The notes under the pieces: model-generated
What the model saw: the letters and a program-made list of their open reading frames with translations, nothing else
Told to the model about the DNA's origin: nothing
Database searches by the model: none
Shown: in pieces, positions 25,702 to 35,950 of the stretch
How positions within the stretch are numbered: position 1 is the stretch's first letter
How the letters are laid out: each line of letters begins with the position of its first letter
Translations under genes and position numbers: made by a program
Assembly (NCBI RefSeq): GCF_003990975.1
Contig: NZ_RZJR01000011.1
Span: 62,001-126,000, forward strand
Reading direction: 5' to 3'
Length of the DNA: 64,000 nucleotides
From: Cohnella sp. AR92
Lineage (GTDB): Bacteria > Bacillota > Bacilli > Paenibacillales > Paenibacillaceae

Positions 25702-25730
25702 TTGACGAATGCGATGGGGAAGCATATAAT
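25702..25730 (+). promoter_or_regulatory. Sigma-A promoter of the ilv operon
   Basis: TTGACG (25702) and TATAAT (25725) are 17 bases apart, followed about 35 bases later by the T-box leader. Confidence 0.88.
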
Positions 25731-25762
25731 TAAGCTTATTCAACCGAACATTCAACAGCAAT

Positions 25763-26086
25763 GATAAGGAAGAAGCGAGAGGGCTCTTGAGCTCAGAGAG
25801 CGTCGGATATGCTGAGACCGATGCCTTAATCCCTGTACGCTGGGTCTCCTTGGAGCTGTTCGCCTGAACCGCCGGAATCGGCATTGTAGGGTGAAACGGA
25901 TTGGCGCTCGTTAACGTGCCTAAGGTATGCGATTGCCTCTTGAGCGCTCAAGCTTGCAGCCATACTTTATGAGACCGTCACCGCGAGGTGCACGGTGAAT
26001 CCGGGTGGTACCGCGGAAGGAACAGCCTTTCGTCCCAGAACATCGAGACTGATGTTCGGGATGGAAGGCTTTTTGGTTTTTTTACG
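25763..26086 (+). ncRNA. T-box leader upstream of ilvB
   Basis: T-box RNAs read the aminoacylation state of a tRNA and control termination. The hallmark GGGTGGTACCGCGG is at 26003-26016. AGAGAGC and GCTGAGA motifs of the distal stem I are at 25796-25817, and CTTGGAGC is at 25849. The terminator AGCCTTtCgTCCC...GGGATGGAAGGCT with a T-run ends at about 26085. The specifier is probably the triplet just before CTTGGAGC (CTC for Leu or GTC for Val), but the fold was not computed. Charged tRNA shortage would switch on ilvBNC. Confidence 0.92.
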
Positions 26087-26135
26087 ATCGTAAACGACAA
26101 CCTTAACATTTTACATTCCGGAAGGAGGATGACGG

Positions 26136-27881
26136 ATGAGCGCACAAAGTGCCACGCTGAAATCCAAAGAAGAATTGATTGAGAAGTGGAGCAAACCGGA
26201 GGTCATATCGGGATCGGAAATGCTTCTGCGCAGCCTGTTGTTGGAGGGTGTGGATTGCGTCTTCGGTTATCCGGGCGGGGCGGTTCTTTATATTTACGAC
26301 GCCATGTATGGCTTCAGCGATTTTAACCACTTGCTCACCCGCCACGAGCAGGGGGCCATTCACGCGGCAGACGGCTATGCCCGCAGCACGGGCAAAGTCG
26401 GCGTCTGCATCGCCACTTCGGGTCCGGGAGCGACCAACCTGGTAACGGGTATCGCAACCGCCTATATGGACTCGGTGCCGCTCGTCGTCATCACCGGCAA
26501 CGTCATCTCCTCGCTGATCGGCACGGACGCGTTCCAAGAAGCCGACATCGTCGGCATCACGATGCCGATCACGAAGCACAGCTACATGGTTCGCGACGTC
26601 AAGGAGCTGCCTCGCGTCATTCACGAAGCGTTCCATATCGCGAATACGGGCCGCAAGGGACCGGTGCTTATCGACATCCCGAAGGATGTCTCCGCAGCCA
26701 AAGCCTTGTTCCAGCCCTCGAACGAGATCGATCTTCGCGGTTACCATCCGACGGTCAACCCGAATCGCAACCAAGTCGACAAGATGATCCGCGCCATCGA
26801 GAAGTCCGAGCGCCCGGTTCTGCTCGTAGGCGGCGGAGCGGTTTACTCGGGAGCGCACGAAGAACTTTACGAATTCGTCACGAAGACGCAAATTCCGATT
26901 ACGACGACTCTGCTCGGACTCGGCGCATTCCCGACCGGCCATGAGCTTCATATGGGCTTCCCGGGCATGCACGGCACCTGGACGGCGAACACGGCGATCC
27001 AGAACGCGGACCTTCTGATCAATATCGGCGCTCGCTTCGACGACCGCGTAACGGGCAAACTCTCGGGCTTCGCACCGAAGGCGAAGATCGTCCACATCGA
27101 CATCGATCCGGCGGAGATCGGCAAGAACGTGCCGACGGACATTCCGATCGTCGGCGACGTGAAGGCCGTTCTGCAGCTGGCCAACACGCTGGTGAAGAAG
27201 ACCGAACATGCGGACGCATGGCGCGGCCAGATTGCGGAATGGAAGGCAAGCAAGCCGTTCAAGTACATCGATTCCGAGACGGAATTGAAGCCGCAATGGG
27301 TCGTCGAGCTGATTCACGACACGACGAACGGCGACGCGATCGTCACGACGGACGTCGGACAGCACCAGATGTGGGCCGCGCAGTACTATCCGTTCAATAA
27401 GCCTCGTTCGCTGGTTACCTCCGGCGGCCTGGGAACGATGGGCTTCGGCTTCCCGTCCGCGATCGGAGCTCAGATGGGCAACCCGGACCGCACGGTCGTC
27501 TCGATCAACGGCGATGGCGGCATGCAGATGTGCGCCCAAGAGCTCGCGATCTGCGCGATCAACAACATCCCGGTCAAGGTCGCGATCCTGAACAACCAGG
27601 TACTCGGCATGGTTCGCCAATGGCAGGAGCTGATTCACGAGAATCGTTACAGCCACATCGATCTGGCCGGCAGCCCGGACTTCGTGAAGCTGGGCGAAGC
27701 TTACGGCGTCAAGTCGTTCCGCGCAACGAACAAGGAAGAAGCTCGCCGCGCTTGGGAAGAGGCGCTTAATCATCCAGGGCCTGCTCTCGTCGAATTCGTC
27801 GTACGCAAGGAAGAGAACGTCTACCCGATGGTTACGCAAGGCAGCACCATCGATCAAATGCTCATGGGGGATTCCGAATGA
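26136..27881 (+). CDS. ilvB: Acetolactate synthase large subunit
   Basis: The ThDP-dependent enzyme condenses two pyruvates to acetolactate, or pyruvate with 2-ketobutyrate, as the first common step to Val, Leu and Ile. The protein has 581 residues. E71 in TRHEQGAIHAADGYAR is the ThDP-activating glutamate. The ThDP-Mg motif is INGDGGMQMCAQELAI through VAILNNQ. FAD-binding and central domains lie between. The stop overlaps ilvN by 4 bp. GGAAGGAGGATG precedes the ATG. Confidence 0.97.
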   Translation: MSAQSATLKSKEELIEKWSKPEVISGSEMLLRSLLLEGVDCVFGYPGGAVLYIYDAMYGFSDFNHLLTRHEQGAIHAADGYARSTGKVGVCIATSGPGATNLVTGIATAYMDSVPLVVITGNVISSLIGTDAFQEADIVGITMPITKHSYMVRDVKELPRVIHEAFHIANTGRKGPVLIDIPKDVSAAKALFQPSNEIDLRGYHPTVNPNRNQVDKMIRAIEKSERPVLLVGGGAVYSGAHEELYEFVTKTQIPITTTLLGLGAFPTGHELHMGFPGMHGTWTANTAIQNADLLINIGARFDDRVTGKLSGFAPKAKIVHIDIDPAEIGKNVPTDIPIVGDVKAVLQLANTLVKKTEHADAWRGQIAEWKASKPFKYIDSETELKPQWVVELIHDTTNGDAIVTTDVGQHQMWAAQYYPFNKPRSLVTSGGLGTMGFGFPSAIGAQMGNPDRTVVSINGDGGMQMCAQELAICAINNIPVKVAILNNQVLGMVRQWQELIHENRYSHIDLAGSPDFVKLGEAYGVKSFRATNKEEARRAWEEALNHPGPALVEFVVRKEENVYPMVTQGSTIDQMLMGDSE

Positions 27882-28363
27882 ACCGCAAACATACCATTGC
27901 CATTCTCGTGAACGACCAGCCGGGCGTTCTGCAACGGGTGTCTGGGCTGTTCGGACGCAGAGGCTTCAACATCGAGAGCATTACGGTTGGAGCCTCCGAA
28001 GAGCCCGGCCTGTCCCGGATGGTTATCGTAACCACCGGAGACGACCATACTTTAGAACAGATACAGAAGCAGCTCTACAAGATCATTGACGTCATCAAAG
28101 TCATCGACATCGGATCTAGCCCGATGGTCGGAAGAGAGCTTGGCCTGATCAAGGTCAACGCCGAGCCCTCTTCCCGTCCGGAGATTCTCGGCGTCGTCGA
28201 GACCTTCCGCGCGGCCGTCGTCGACATCAGCCCGAACAGCCTGATCGTTCAGGTGGTCGGGGATTCGGACAAGCTGGACGCCATGATCGAGCTGCTGAAG
28301 CCATACGGCATTCGCGAGCTGTCCCGTACCGGCGTCACCGCGATGATTCGCGGGGCCCGCTAA
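27878..28363 (+). CDS. ilvN: Acetolactate synthase small (regulatory) subunit
   Basis: A 161-residue protein with an N-terminal ACT domain (IAILVNDQPGVLQRVSGLFG, FNIESITVG) that binds valine for feedback inhibition. The C-terminal domain is ELGLIKVNAEPSSRPEIL onward. It overlaps ilvB by 4 bp and activates the large subunit. Also named ilvH in some genomes. Confidence 0.95.
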   Translation: MNRKHTIAILVNDQPGVLQRVSGLFGRRGFNIESITVGASEEPGLSRMVIVTTGDDHTLEQIQKQLYKIIDVIKVIDIGSSPMVGRELGLIKVNAEPSSRPEILGVVETFRAAVVDISPNSLIVQVVGDSDKLDAMIELLKPYGIRELSRTGVTAMIRGAR

Positions 28364-28414
28364 ACTAAAGTTTATCCAGACGCTTTAGCGCTTCGCATCA
28401 AGTAGGCATTATTT

Positions 28415-28500
28415 TCCGAACGCTGCCCGCTGGAGCGGGTGTTCGAGGAGAGGAGCGGCAGGCTGCGAACCTGGCTTGTCCTGCTCTTCTCTCTTGGAAC
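28415..28500 (+). other. Structured ilvN-ilvC intergenic region
   Basis: The 193-bp spacer has CCCGC-tgga-GCGGG and a long imperfect stem between GAGAGGAGCGGCAGG and CCTGCTCTTCTCTC. No T-run follows, so it is not an ordinary terminator. A processing or mRNA-stability element is a reasonable guess. Confidence 0.5.
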
Positions 28501-28541
28501 GCCCGTTCCATGAGGGTTGCCAATATTGCTCTATCTATTAA

Positions 28542-29549
<1,008 letters not shown>

Positions 29550-29566
29550 GATAGCTTGAAGGCACC

Positions 29567-29607
29567 GGCTGTCCCGGGGGCAGGCTCTGCTCCTAGGACA
29601 GCCTTTG
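29567..29607 (+). terminator. Possible terminator after ilvC
   Basis: GGCTGTCC and GGACAGCC form an 8-bp stem with a 21-base loop, followed by TTTG. The short T-run makes it weak; it may only partly separate ilvBNC from leuA. Confidence 0.55.
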
Positions 29608-29633
29608 TTATATCCAAGACTCTGCTTCATGTG

Positions 29634-29642
29634 TGCTATAAT
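29634..29642 (+). promoter_or_regulatory. Extended -10 promoter before leuA
   Basis: TGCTATAAT at 29634 is an extended -10 element without a clear -35 box. With the hairpin just upstream it suggests separate transcription of leuA. Confidence 0.5.
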
Positions 29643-29689
29643 TCAAGTATTAAACTGTCAGCTTCAGGAGGTGCGGGTAAACCCCTGCC

Positions 29690-31246
29690 ATGAGGAAAAT
29701 TTATATTTTCGACACGACCCTGCGTGACGGAGAGCAATCTCCCGGCGTTAACCTGAATACCCAAGAGAAAGTTGAAATCGCTCTCCAGCTGGAGAAGCTC
29801 GGCGTCGACCGGATGGAAGCCGGCTTCCCGGCCGCCTCTCCGGGCGACCTGGCCGCCGTCAACGCGGTAGCCCGCGCGGTCAAGAACGCCTCCGTCATGG
29901 GGCTGGCCCGCTCGGTCGAGAAGGACATCGATGCCGTGAAGGAAGCGCTGAAGGGCGCGGCCGATCCGGCGATTCACATTTTCCTCGCCACTTCTCCTAT
30001 TCACCGCAAGCACAAGCTTCGCATGGAGAAGGAGCAGGTGCTGGAAACGGCGGAACGCGCGATCCGCTACGCGAAGAAGTACTTCTCCCGCGTCGAGTTC
30101 TCCGCCGAGGATGCCGGACGCACGGAGCTGGACTTCCTGTGCCAAGTCACGGAATTGGCCGTACGCGAAGGCGTCTCGGTCGTCAACATTCCGGATACGG
30201 TCGGCTACCTCAATCCTCAGGAATTCGGCAATATTTTCAAGACGCTTAAAGAAACGGTACCGGGTATCGAGCGAATCCAGCTGTCCGCGCACTGCCACGA
30301 CGACCTCGGAATGGCGACCGCGAACTCGCTGGCTGCGATTCTGAACGGCGCCGACCAAGTGGAAGGCACGATCAATGGAATCGGGGAACGCGCCGGCAAT
30401 ACGGCTCTCGAAGAAGTCGCTCTCGCCCTGGCAACCCGCGCCGACTTCTTCCAAGCCCACACGACGCTGAACCTTAAGGAGATCGCGAAGACCAGCCGTC
30501 TGGTCAGCAAGCTGACCGGCATGCCCGTTCCTGGCAACAAAGCGATCGTCGGGGCGAACGCCTTCGCCCACGAATCCGGCATTCACCAGGACGGCATGCT
30601 GAAGGAGAAGACGACGTACGAGATCATCTCGCCGGACACGATCGGCCTGAAGGACAGCAAGCTCGTGCTCGGCAAGCACTCCGGACGCCATGCGTTCCGC
30701 GAGAAGCTCGTCGATCTCGGCTTCGACGACCTTACCGAGGACCAGATCAATGCGGCATTCGGCAAGTTCAAGGACCTGGCCGACCGCAAGAAGGACGTCA
30801 GCAACGAGGATATTATCGCGATGCTGGAAGAGAAGATGGTCGAGACTCCGGAGGTGTTCGCGCTCGAGCAGCTCGTCGTCTCGTTCGACAGCCACGCGAC
30901 TCCTAGCGCGACCGTTCGCTTGAAGACGCCTCAGGGCGTGCAGACGACCACTTCGGAAGGCAACGGTTCGATCGATGCGGTCTACCGCGCGATCGACGCG
31001 CTGTCCAAGGAAGAAGTCGTTCTTGACGATTACACGATCAAGTCGGTAACCGACGGCACGGACGCGCTCGGCGACGTTCACGTCGTGCTGAAGCAAGGCG
31101 ACGAGAGCGCGCAAGGCCGCGGCGTGAGCACCGACATTCTCGAAGCCAGCGCCCGCGCTTACGTGGATGCGCTGAACCGCCTGATCGACAAGAAGAACGC
31201 TCCGAGACGCAGCCGCCGCGACCGTGACAACGTCACATTGATCTAA
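29690..31246 (+). CDS. leuA: 2-Isopropylmalate synthase
   Basis: LeuA condenses acetyl-CoA with 2-ketoisovalerate, the first committed leucine step. The protein has 518 residues. The catalytic TIM-barrel begins IFDTTLRDGEQSPGVNLN, and the metal-binding HCHDDLGMATANS follows at about residue 200. The last 130 residues form the LeuA dimer domain for leucine feedback. AGGAGG lies an unusual 17 bases before ATG 29690, with GGGT-aa-ACCC in between, so spacing is odd, but the N-terminus is exactly conserved. Confidence 0.96.
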   Translation: MRKIYIFDTTLRDGEQSPGVNLNTQEKVEIALQLEKLGVDRMEAGFPAASPGDLAAVNAVARAVKNASVMGLARSVEKDIDAVKEALKGAADPAIHIFLATSPIHRKHKLRMEKEQVLETAERAIRYAKKYFSRVEFSAEDAGRTELDFLCQVTELAVREGVSVVNIPDTVGYLNPQEFGNIFKTLKETVPGIERIQLSAHCHDDLGMATANSLAAILNGADQVEGTINGIGERAGNTALEEVALALATRADFFQAHTTLNLKEIAKTSRLVSKLTGMPVPGNKAIVGANAFAHESGIHQDGMLKEKTTYEIISPDTIGLKDSKLVLGKHSGRHAFREKLVDLGFDDLTEDQINAAFGKFKDLADRKKDVSNEDIIAMLEEKMVETPEVFALEQLVVSFDSHATPSATVRLKTPQGVQTTTSEGNGSIDAVYRAIDALSKEEVVLDDYTIKSVTDGTDALGDVHVVLKQGDESAQGRGVSTDILEASARAYVDALNRLIDKKNAPRRSRRDRDNVTLI

Positions 31247-31338
31247 TAGGAAGATAAGCTCCGCCGCCCCATGGACGACGGCAATATAGGAAGCAGAGGC
31301 CATATCGGCCCTCGCTGCAAAGAAATGGGGAACTCTCT

Positions 31339-32538
31339 ATGAATTATCGATATTCCGAACGTCTCGGGACTTTCTCTTCGTCTGCCGTTCGCGAGATCCT
31401 GAAGCTGACGCAAGGCGATTCGATTCTCTCGTTCGCAGGCGGCCTGCCCGCGGAGGAACACTTCCCGGTGCAAGCGATCTCGGATGCGTTCGCGCGCGTC
31501 ATGGAGCAAGGCACCAAAGCGCTTCAATACGGCTTGACGGAAGGCTACCTGCCGCTTCGGCAGGCGCTCTGCCGCCGTATGGAGAAGAAGCATGTCCGCG
31601 TTACGCCGGACGACATGCTGATCACGACGGGATCGCAGCAAGCGATCGACCTGCTCACCCGCATCTATATCGATCCGGGCGACATCATCCTGGTCGAGCG
31701 TCCGACGTACCTGTCCGCTCTGCAGGTCTTCCGTTCGTACGGCGCGGTTCCGATCTCCGTTAACGGAGACAAGGACGGCCTCGATCTGGCGGATCTGGAA
31801 GCGAAGCTGAAGCAGTACAATCCGAAGATGATCTACGTCATTCCGACGTTCTCGAACCCGGCCGGCAGGGCTTGGAGCGAGGAACGCCGCCGCGGCGTAT
31901 TGGAGCTGTGCCACCGCCACAATACGCTCATTCTGGAAGACGACCCGTACGGAGAGCTCAAGTTCGGCGACGCATCCGTGGAGTACCGTTCGCTGTTCTC
32001 GCTCGACAAGCATCCGCAAGGCTCTTGCGTGGTGTACACGAGCACGTTCTCCAAGACGGTCGCTCCGGGGCTTCGTACCGGCTGGGTGCTCGCCGATCCG
32101 GGGATTATCGCGGGCATGGCTCGCGCGAAGCAGGCGGCCGACCTGCAGTCGAGCTCGCTCGACCAGCAGACGCTGCATCAGCTCCTGGAGCACTTCGACC
32201 TGGACGCGCACATCGAATTCGTGCGCAAGGAATACGAAGAGCGCAAGAACCTGCTGATCTCCTTGCTTGAGCAATATGCTTGGCCGGGCGTCACTTGGGA
32301 GGAGCCGAAGGGCGGCATGTTCATCTGGCTGCATCTTCCCGAGGGCATCGATTCGGGAGCTCTGCTCAAGATCGCGGTCGCGGAAGGCGCGGCGTTCGTT
32401 CCGGGCGTCTCCTTCTTCGCGGAGGAGCCCGAGCTCAACACGCTGCGCATGAACTTCACCTACAACGACACCGAGACGACGATCGAAGGCATGAAGCGCC
32501 TCGACCGGGCTCTTCAGAGCGTTCTGGTGAAGGGGTAA
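31339..32538 (+). CDS. PLP-dependent aminotransferase (class I/II, MocR/LysN-like)
   Basis: A 399-residue fold-type I aminotransferase. Key motifs are FAGGLPAEEHFP near the start, the PLP Lys in STFSKTVAPGLRTGW, and EEPKGGMFIWLHLP. The family includes 2-aminoadipate and multi-substrate transaminases. Its place directly after leuA suggests it may act as a branched-chain or broad-range transaminase for the pathway, but the true IlvE family is different, so this is inference. A strong terminator follows. Confidence 0.88.
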   Translation: MNYRYSERLGTFSSSAVREILKLTQGDSILSFAGGLPAEEHFPVQAISDAFARVMEQGTKALQYGLTEGYLPLRQALCRRMEKKHVRVTPDDMLITTGSQQAIDLLTRIYIDPGDIILVERPTYLSALQVFRSYGAVPISVNGDKDGLDLADLEAKLKQYNPKMIYVIPTFSNPAGRAWSEERRRGVLELCHRHNTLILEDDPYGELKFGDASVEYRSLFSLDKHPQGSCVVYTSTFSKTVAPGLRTGWVLADPGIIAGMARAKQAADLQSSSLDQQTLHQLLEHFDLDAHIEFVRKEYEERKNLLISLLEQYAWPGVTWEEPKGGMFIWLHLPEGIDSGALLKIAVAEGAAFVPGVSFFAEEPELNTLRMNFTYNDTETTIEGMKRLDRALQSVLVKG

Positions 32539-32554
32539 GATTGGTTGTAAGTTC

Positions 32555-32587
32555 GCCGGCAGGCTGTTGTCCTGCCGGCTATTTTCA
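32555..32587 (+). terminator. Rho-independent terminator
   Basis: GCCGGCAGG-ctgttgt-CCTGCCGGC is a perfect 9-bp stem followed by tattttc. Confidence 0.85.
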
Positions 32588-32870
32588 TTATTAGGGCACC
32601 GTTTGGCCAACATTGGCTCACATTAGCTCGTTAACTCCAGTAACCAAAAAAGTAGTGCACCCAGTACCCTGCATTGGCGTCACCCCCCGGCCAGAAAATA
32701 TTACAAAGTATTGCAACTAGCTAACACCCCGCATCAGCTCACCCAGAACCCCGCATCACCCGCAAGCCTCCCCGCTATCCGCCTTCTTTTGAATTATTCT
32801 CCGAGGAAAGTCCCTGCTTAACCCCATTCATGTGTTATATAGAACAAAGACGCAAGAGAGGTGATCGCAC
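32588..32870. other. Gene-free region with degenerate short repeats
   Basis: No coding region is seen. CACCCAGTACCCTGCAT, ACACCCCGCATCAGCT and CACCCAGAACCCCGCATCA are degenerate copies of one motif. The 3' end contains AGAGAGGTGA, the likely ribosome binding site for the sigma-factor gene. Confidence 0.4.
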
Positions 32871-33461
32871 ACGGAACAACTGTCGATTCAAGCAGCGATA
32901 GAAGCCGTGAGGAACGGCAACGCGGAGGAGTACGGGCACATCGTCCGGCAATTCCAACGACCCATCTACATTTACTGCAGCAGGCTGTTGGGGAGCGATT
33001 CGGAGGGAGAGGACGCGGCTCAAGACATCTTCGTCAAGGCTTATCAGTCCATCGGACGGTACAAGCCAACGGGGAGCTTCTCCTCTTGGCTTTACAGCAT
33101 CGCTTACCACCACTGCCTGAACCTTCTTCGCAGGCGCAAGCTTCACTTGAAGCTCCAGAGTTTGTTGAAACGAGAAGAACAAACTCCGGGACCGGAGACG
33201 ATCGTGGACAATCGAACGTTAAGCCCGAACATAGAAGCTGCGCTGGGTCGATTGTCGGCTTCAGAGCGAAGTCTGCTCATTCTTAACATTCTCGAAGAGA
33301 GGACAAGCCAAGAGATCGCGGCCATCGTGGGCAAGAACCCGGAAGCGGTAAAAAAACGGATCGGACGAGCCAAACGCAAGCTGAGAACGATGTTGGTAGA
33401 AGAAAGGGAGGTTGGAATATGGAGCGCACAGCAGGACACTTTAATGCAGACGAGAAGCTGA
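32871..33461 (+). CDS. ECF RNA polymerase sigma factor (non-standard start)
   Basis: A sigma-70 family ECF factor of about 196 residues. Region 2 runs from EYGHIVRQFQRPIYIYCSRL to FSSWLYSIAYHHCLNLLRRR, and region 4 from LSASERSLLILNILEERTSQ to RIGRAKRKLR. The conserved N-terminus (EQLSIQAAIEAVRNGNAEEY) begins before the first standard start, GTG 32907, which has no ribosome binding site. AGGTGA at 32859-32864 points to ACG 32871, in frame 7-8 bases later. The start is therefore uncertain. It overlaps the anti-sigma gene by 43 bp. Confidence 0.85.
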   Translation, partial: TEQLSIQAAIEAVRNGNAEEYGHIVRQFQRPIYIYCSRLLGSDSEGEDAAQDIFVKAYQSIGRYKPTGSFSSWLYSIAYHHCLNLLRRRKLHLKLQSLLKREEQTPGPETIVDNRTLSPNIEAALGRLSASERSLLILNILEERTSQEIAAIVGKNPEAVKKRIGRAKRKLRTMLVEEREVGIWSAQQDTLMQTRS

Positions 33462-34426
33462 GGGCGACCTTGGGCAAAACGGAACCGTTCCGCGAGATCG
33501 ACATCGTGGACGCTGTAATGGACAGAGTGCGGGCAATGAATAGGGGCCAGCGAAGGACTGTTCCTCCTCGACGCCTGACGAAGGCGGCGGTATTGGCGGC
33601 AACGGGAAGCATCCTGCTGTTCGGATCAGTGGTGGGCTACGCCGCAACGGAGTACGCGAAGCTGAAGGATTCAAAGGGCAAAGTCGTATTCGAGACGGTC
33701 CCAGCTTCCGGATACACATTGCCGAACAAGATAAGCGAGAGGATACTCGAGTATCGAAACCGGGTGCATGACAAGCTGAAACAGGACGAGATGGCGGCGT
33801 ATTACGTCAAGGACGACAAGGTCAGCGCGTATGCCGCGATGGAACAGATCGATTTTGAGTCGAAGCTGGAGTACGATGTGTACGGAGACTATGAGGAGAA
33901 GATGAAGAAGACGAAGGCTCCTTATTTGACCGTGCCAAGCTATCTGCCGGAGGGCTATTCGTTCGAGAGAGGCGAACTGACACCGAGACCGCCCTTGCGG
34001 GGAGAGGCAGGAGGAGAATTCGAGAAGATACGGGGGCGTCTCCTGACGGCGGCACAGAACGCCAAGAATAACGAAGTGCTGTTTATGGAGATCGTCCAAT
34101 GGAAGAAGATCTTGAATTCCAAGCTCGTATTCAGCAAGCAGAATGCCAAGCTTTCGCTTCTTGCGACGACTGGAGCGGAGAATGGAGAGGCCAAATCAAC
34201 GTTCTCGCAGCGGGGGGCGGATCGATCAGAAACGGTAACTCTGAGTAACACTCAGCAAGCCATTTACGTTCGAGATAACGGTCAAGGAGGGGCGTCTTCC
34301 AATTCGCTTGGCTGGTATGACGAGACCTCCAACACTTTTTATTCCATCTACGCGGACAACACGGTTACCAGGGAAGAGATGTTGAAAATCGGGAAGAGCC
34401 TGGTTCAAGCGGCGGAGAAGCGATAG
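33419..34426 (+). CDS. Probable anti-sigma factor
   Basis: A 335-residue membrane protein with a cytoplasmic N-terminal part of about 57 residues, one membrane segment (AAVLAATGSILLFGSVVGYA) and a large extracellular part. The N-terminal part has no clear zinc-binding anti-sigma motif. The extracellular end (YLTVPSYLPEGYSFERGEL, then SNSLGWYDETSNTFYSIYAD) has DUF4367-like features. The 43-bp overlap with the ECF gene and GGGAGG upstream of ATG 33419 support coupled synthesis. Assignment as anti-sigma rests on context and topology. Confidence 0.75.
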   Translation: MERTAGHFNADEKLRATLGKTEPFREIDIVDAVMDRVRAMNRGQRRTVPPRRLTKAAVLAATGSILLFGSVVGYAATEYAKLKDSKGKVVFETVPASGYTLPNKISERILEYRNRVHDKLKQDEMAAYYVKDDKVSAYAAMEQIDFESKLEYDVYGDYEEKMKKTKAPYLTVPSYLPEGYSFERGELTPRPPLRGEAGGEFEKIRGRLLTAAQNAKNNEVLFMEIVQWKKILNSKLVFSKQNAKLSLLATTGAENGEAKSTFSQRGADRSETVTLSNTQQAIYVRDNGQGGASSNSLGWYDETSNTFYSIYADNTVTREEMLKIGKSLVQAAEKR

Positions 34427-34534
34427 ACGCTTATCCCCGTATCCCCGTATCCCCCTCTATAGTCTCCACCTATGAAGCAAATAGCTTTTATCTATTTTGC
34501 CTACACCCCCAAGTATGCTACAACTGTTATAGGA

Positions 34535-34672
34535 CACTAATTGGACTATCAGATGGGGTATGGGGGGAAAGTCCTTACTCCCATCAGATACCGACGCAAA
34601 AACTTCTTTGGCTTCTATTGCCGCTCAAGTCGTTTTTGCTCGGACAAACGCAAACGGGAGTGAATTTATACC
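34535..34672 (+). other. Structured leader upstream of leuB
   Basis: TATCAGATGGG (34547-34557) and CCCATCAGATA (34580-34590) pair over 11 positions with one A-A mismatch, enclosing a G-rich loop. It is in the 246-bp spacer before leuB. No T-run follows directly. TTATAGGAC upstream could be part of a promoter. A regulatory leader is possible; no known riboswitch was recognised. Confidence 0.5.
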
Positions 34673-35752
34673 ATGTCAGAAGTGAAGAAGATCGCCGTCA
34701 TCGCCGGCGACGGAATCGGACCGGAAGTCGTAGGAGAAGCCATCAAAGTTCTGAGAAAGACCGAGGAGCTGTTCGGCTACAAGTTCGAGCTTGAGCACGG
34801 CTTGTTCGGCGGAATCGCCATCGACGAGAAGGGCACGCCGCTTCCGCAAGAGACGCTTGAGATCTGCAAGAACGCGGATGCCGTGCTTCTCGGCGCGGTC
34901 GGCGGCCCGAAGTGGGACAGCAATCCGAAGGAGCTTCGTCCGGAGACGGGGCTGCTCGGAATCCGCAAGGCGCTCGGCCTGTTCTCCAACATCCGTCCGG
35001 CTGTCGTATTCGATTGCCTGAAGGATGCATCCACGCTGAAGCCTGAAGTGCTGGAAGGCACGGACCTGATCGTCGTCCGCGAGCTGACGGGCGGCATCTA
35101 CTTCGGCGACAAGTTCCGCCGCGAAGGCGCGAACGGCCAAGAAGCCGTGGACACTTGCGTCTACAACGTCGTAGAAGTAGAGCGCATCGTGCGCCAAGCG
35201 TTCGAGATCGCCCAGACCCGCAGCAAGCGTCTGGCTTCGGTCGACAAGGCGAACGTTCTCGAGACGTCCCGCCTGTGGCGCGAGACGGTTATCCGCATCG
35301 CTCCGGAATATCCGGACGTCGAGCTGGAGCACGTGCTCGTCGACAACTGCGCGATGCAGCTGCTTCGCCGTCCTTCGAGCTTCGACGTCATCGTGACGGA
35401 GAACATGTTCGGCGATATCCTGAGCGACGAAGCCGCCATGCTGACCGGTTCGATCGGCATGCTGTCGTCGGCATCGCTCGGTGAAGGCAGCTTCGGCCTG
35501 TACGAGCCGGTTCACGGCTCGGCGCCGGACATCGCGGGCCAAGGCATCGCGAACCCGATCGCGACGATCCTGTCGGTCGCACTCATGTTCAAGCTGACGT
35601 TCGGCTACCAAGAAGCCGGCGACGTGATCGAGCGCGCGGTGAAGGAAGTTCTGGACGCGGGTCACCGCACCGGAGACATCGCCGTGGATAAGAGCAAGGC
35701 GATCGGAACGACGGCGATGGGCGATCTGATCGTTGCCGCCATGGCTCGTTAA
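34673..35752 (+). CDS. leuB: 3-Isopropylmalate dehydrogenase
   Basis: LeuB oxidatively decarboxylates 3-isopropylmalate with NAD. The protein has 359 residues. [15 protein letters not shown] begins it. [12 protein letters not shown] is the substrate-binding stretch, [12 protein letters not shown] follows, and [19 protein letters not shown] is the NAD-binding motif. GGGAGTG lies 9-10 bases before the ATG. leuC and leuD, usual neighbours, are not in the window. Confidence 0.97.
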   Translation: MSEVKKIAVIAGDGIGPEVVGEAIKVLRKTEELFGYKFELEHGLFGGIAIDEKGTPLPQETLEICKNADAVLLGAVGGPKWDSNPKELRPETGLLGIRKALGLFSNIRPAVVFDCLKDASTLKPEVLEGTDLIVVRELTGGIYFGDKFRREGANGQEAVDTCVYNVVEVERIVRQAFEIAQTRSKRLASVDKANVLETSRLWRETVIRIAPEYPDVELEHVLVDNCAMQLLRRPSSFDVIVTENMFGDILSDEAAMLTGSIGMLSSASLGEGSFGLYEPVHGSAPDIAGQGIANPIATILSVALMFKLTFGYQEAGDVIERAVKEVLDAGHRTGDIAVDKSKAIGTTAMGDLIVAAMAR

Positions 35753-35788
35753 TCCTCTTTGTTCCAGTCTATCGAATCATTGGCAATA

Positions 35789-35823
35789 GGCGCATGTTTC
35801 CGCATGCGTCTTTGCTTTTTTCG
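35789..35823 (+). terminator. Terminator of leuB
   Basis: GGCGCATG-tttccg-CATGCGTC forms an 8-bp stem followed by a T-rich tract (TTTGCTTTTTT). Confidence 0.8.
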
Positions 35824-35950
35824 TCAAAATGCGTCAAAATCAATGCTAGAGGGGAATAAAGCAAGCGGCAGGAATTCGAACGGATCGAAGAGAATATAGT
35901 GAATAACGCATTGGCGATAGCGTGACGTAAGGTTCTAAGGAGGGAAGACG

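Noticed and set aside
25840-25856. Firm assignment of the T-box specifier codon
   Set aside because: CTC and GTC are both possible by eye; a computed stem I fold is needed.
26103-27857. Minus-strand open frame of 584 codons opposite ilvB
   Set aside because: Shadow of a certain gene; composition is the reverse of biased codons.
29636-31303. Minus-strand open frame of 555 codons opposite leuA
   Set aside because: Same shadow effect; it even runs through the leuA promoter region.
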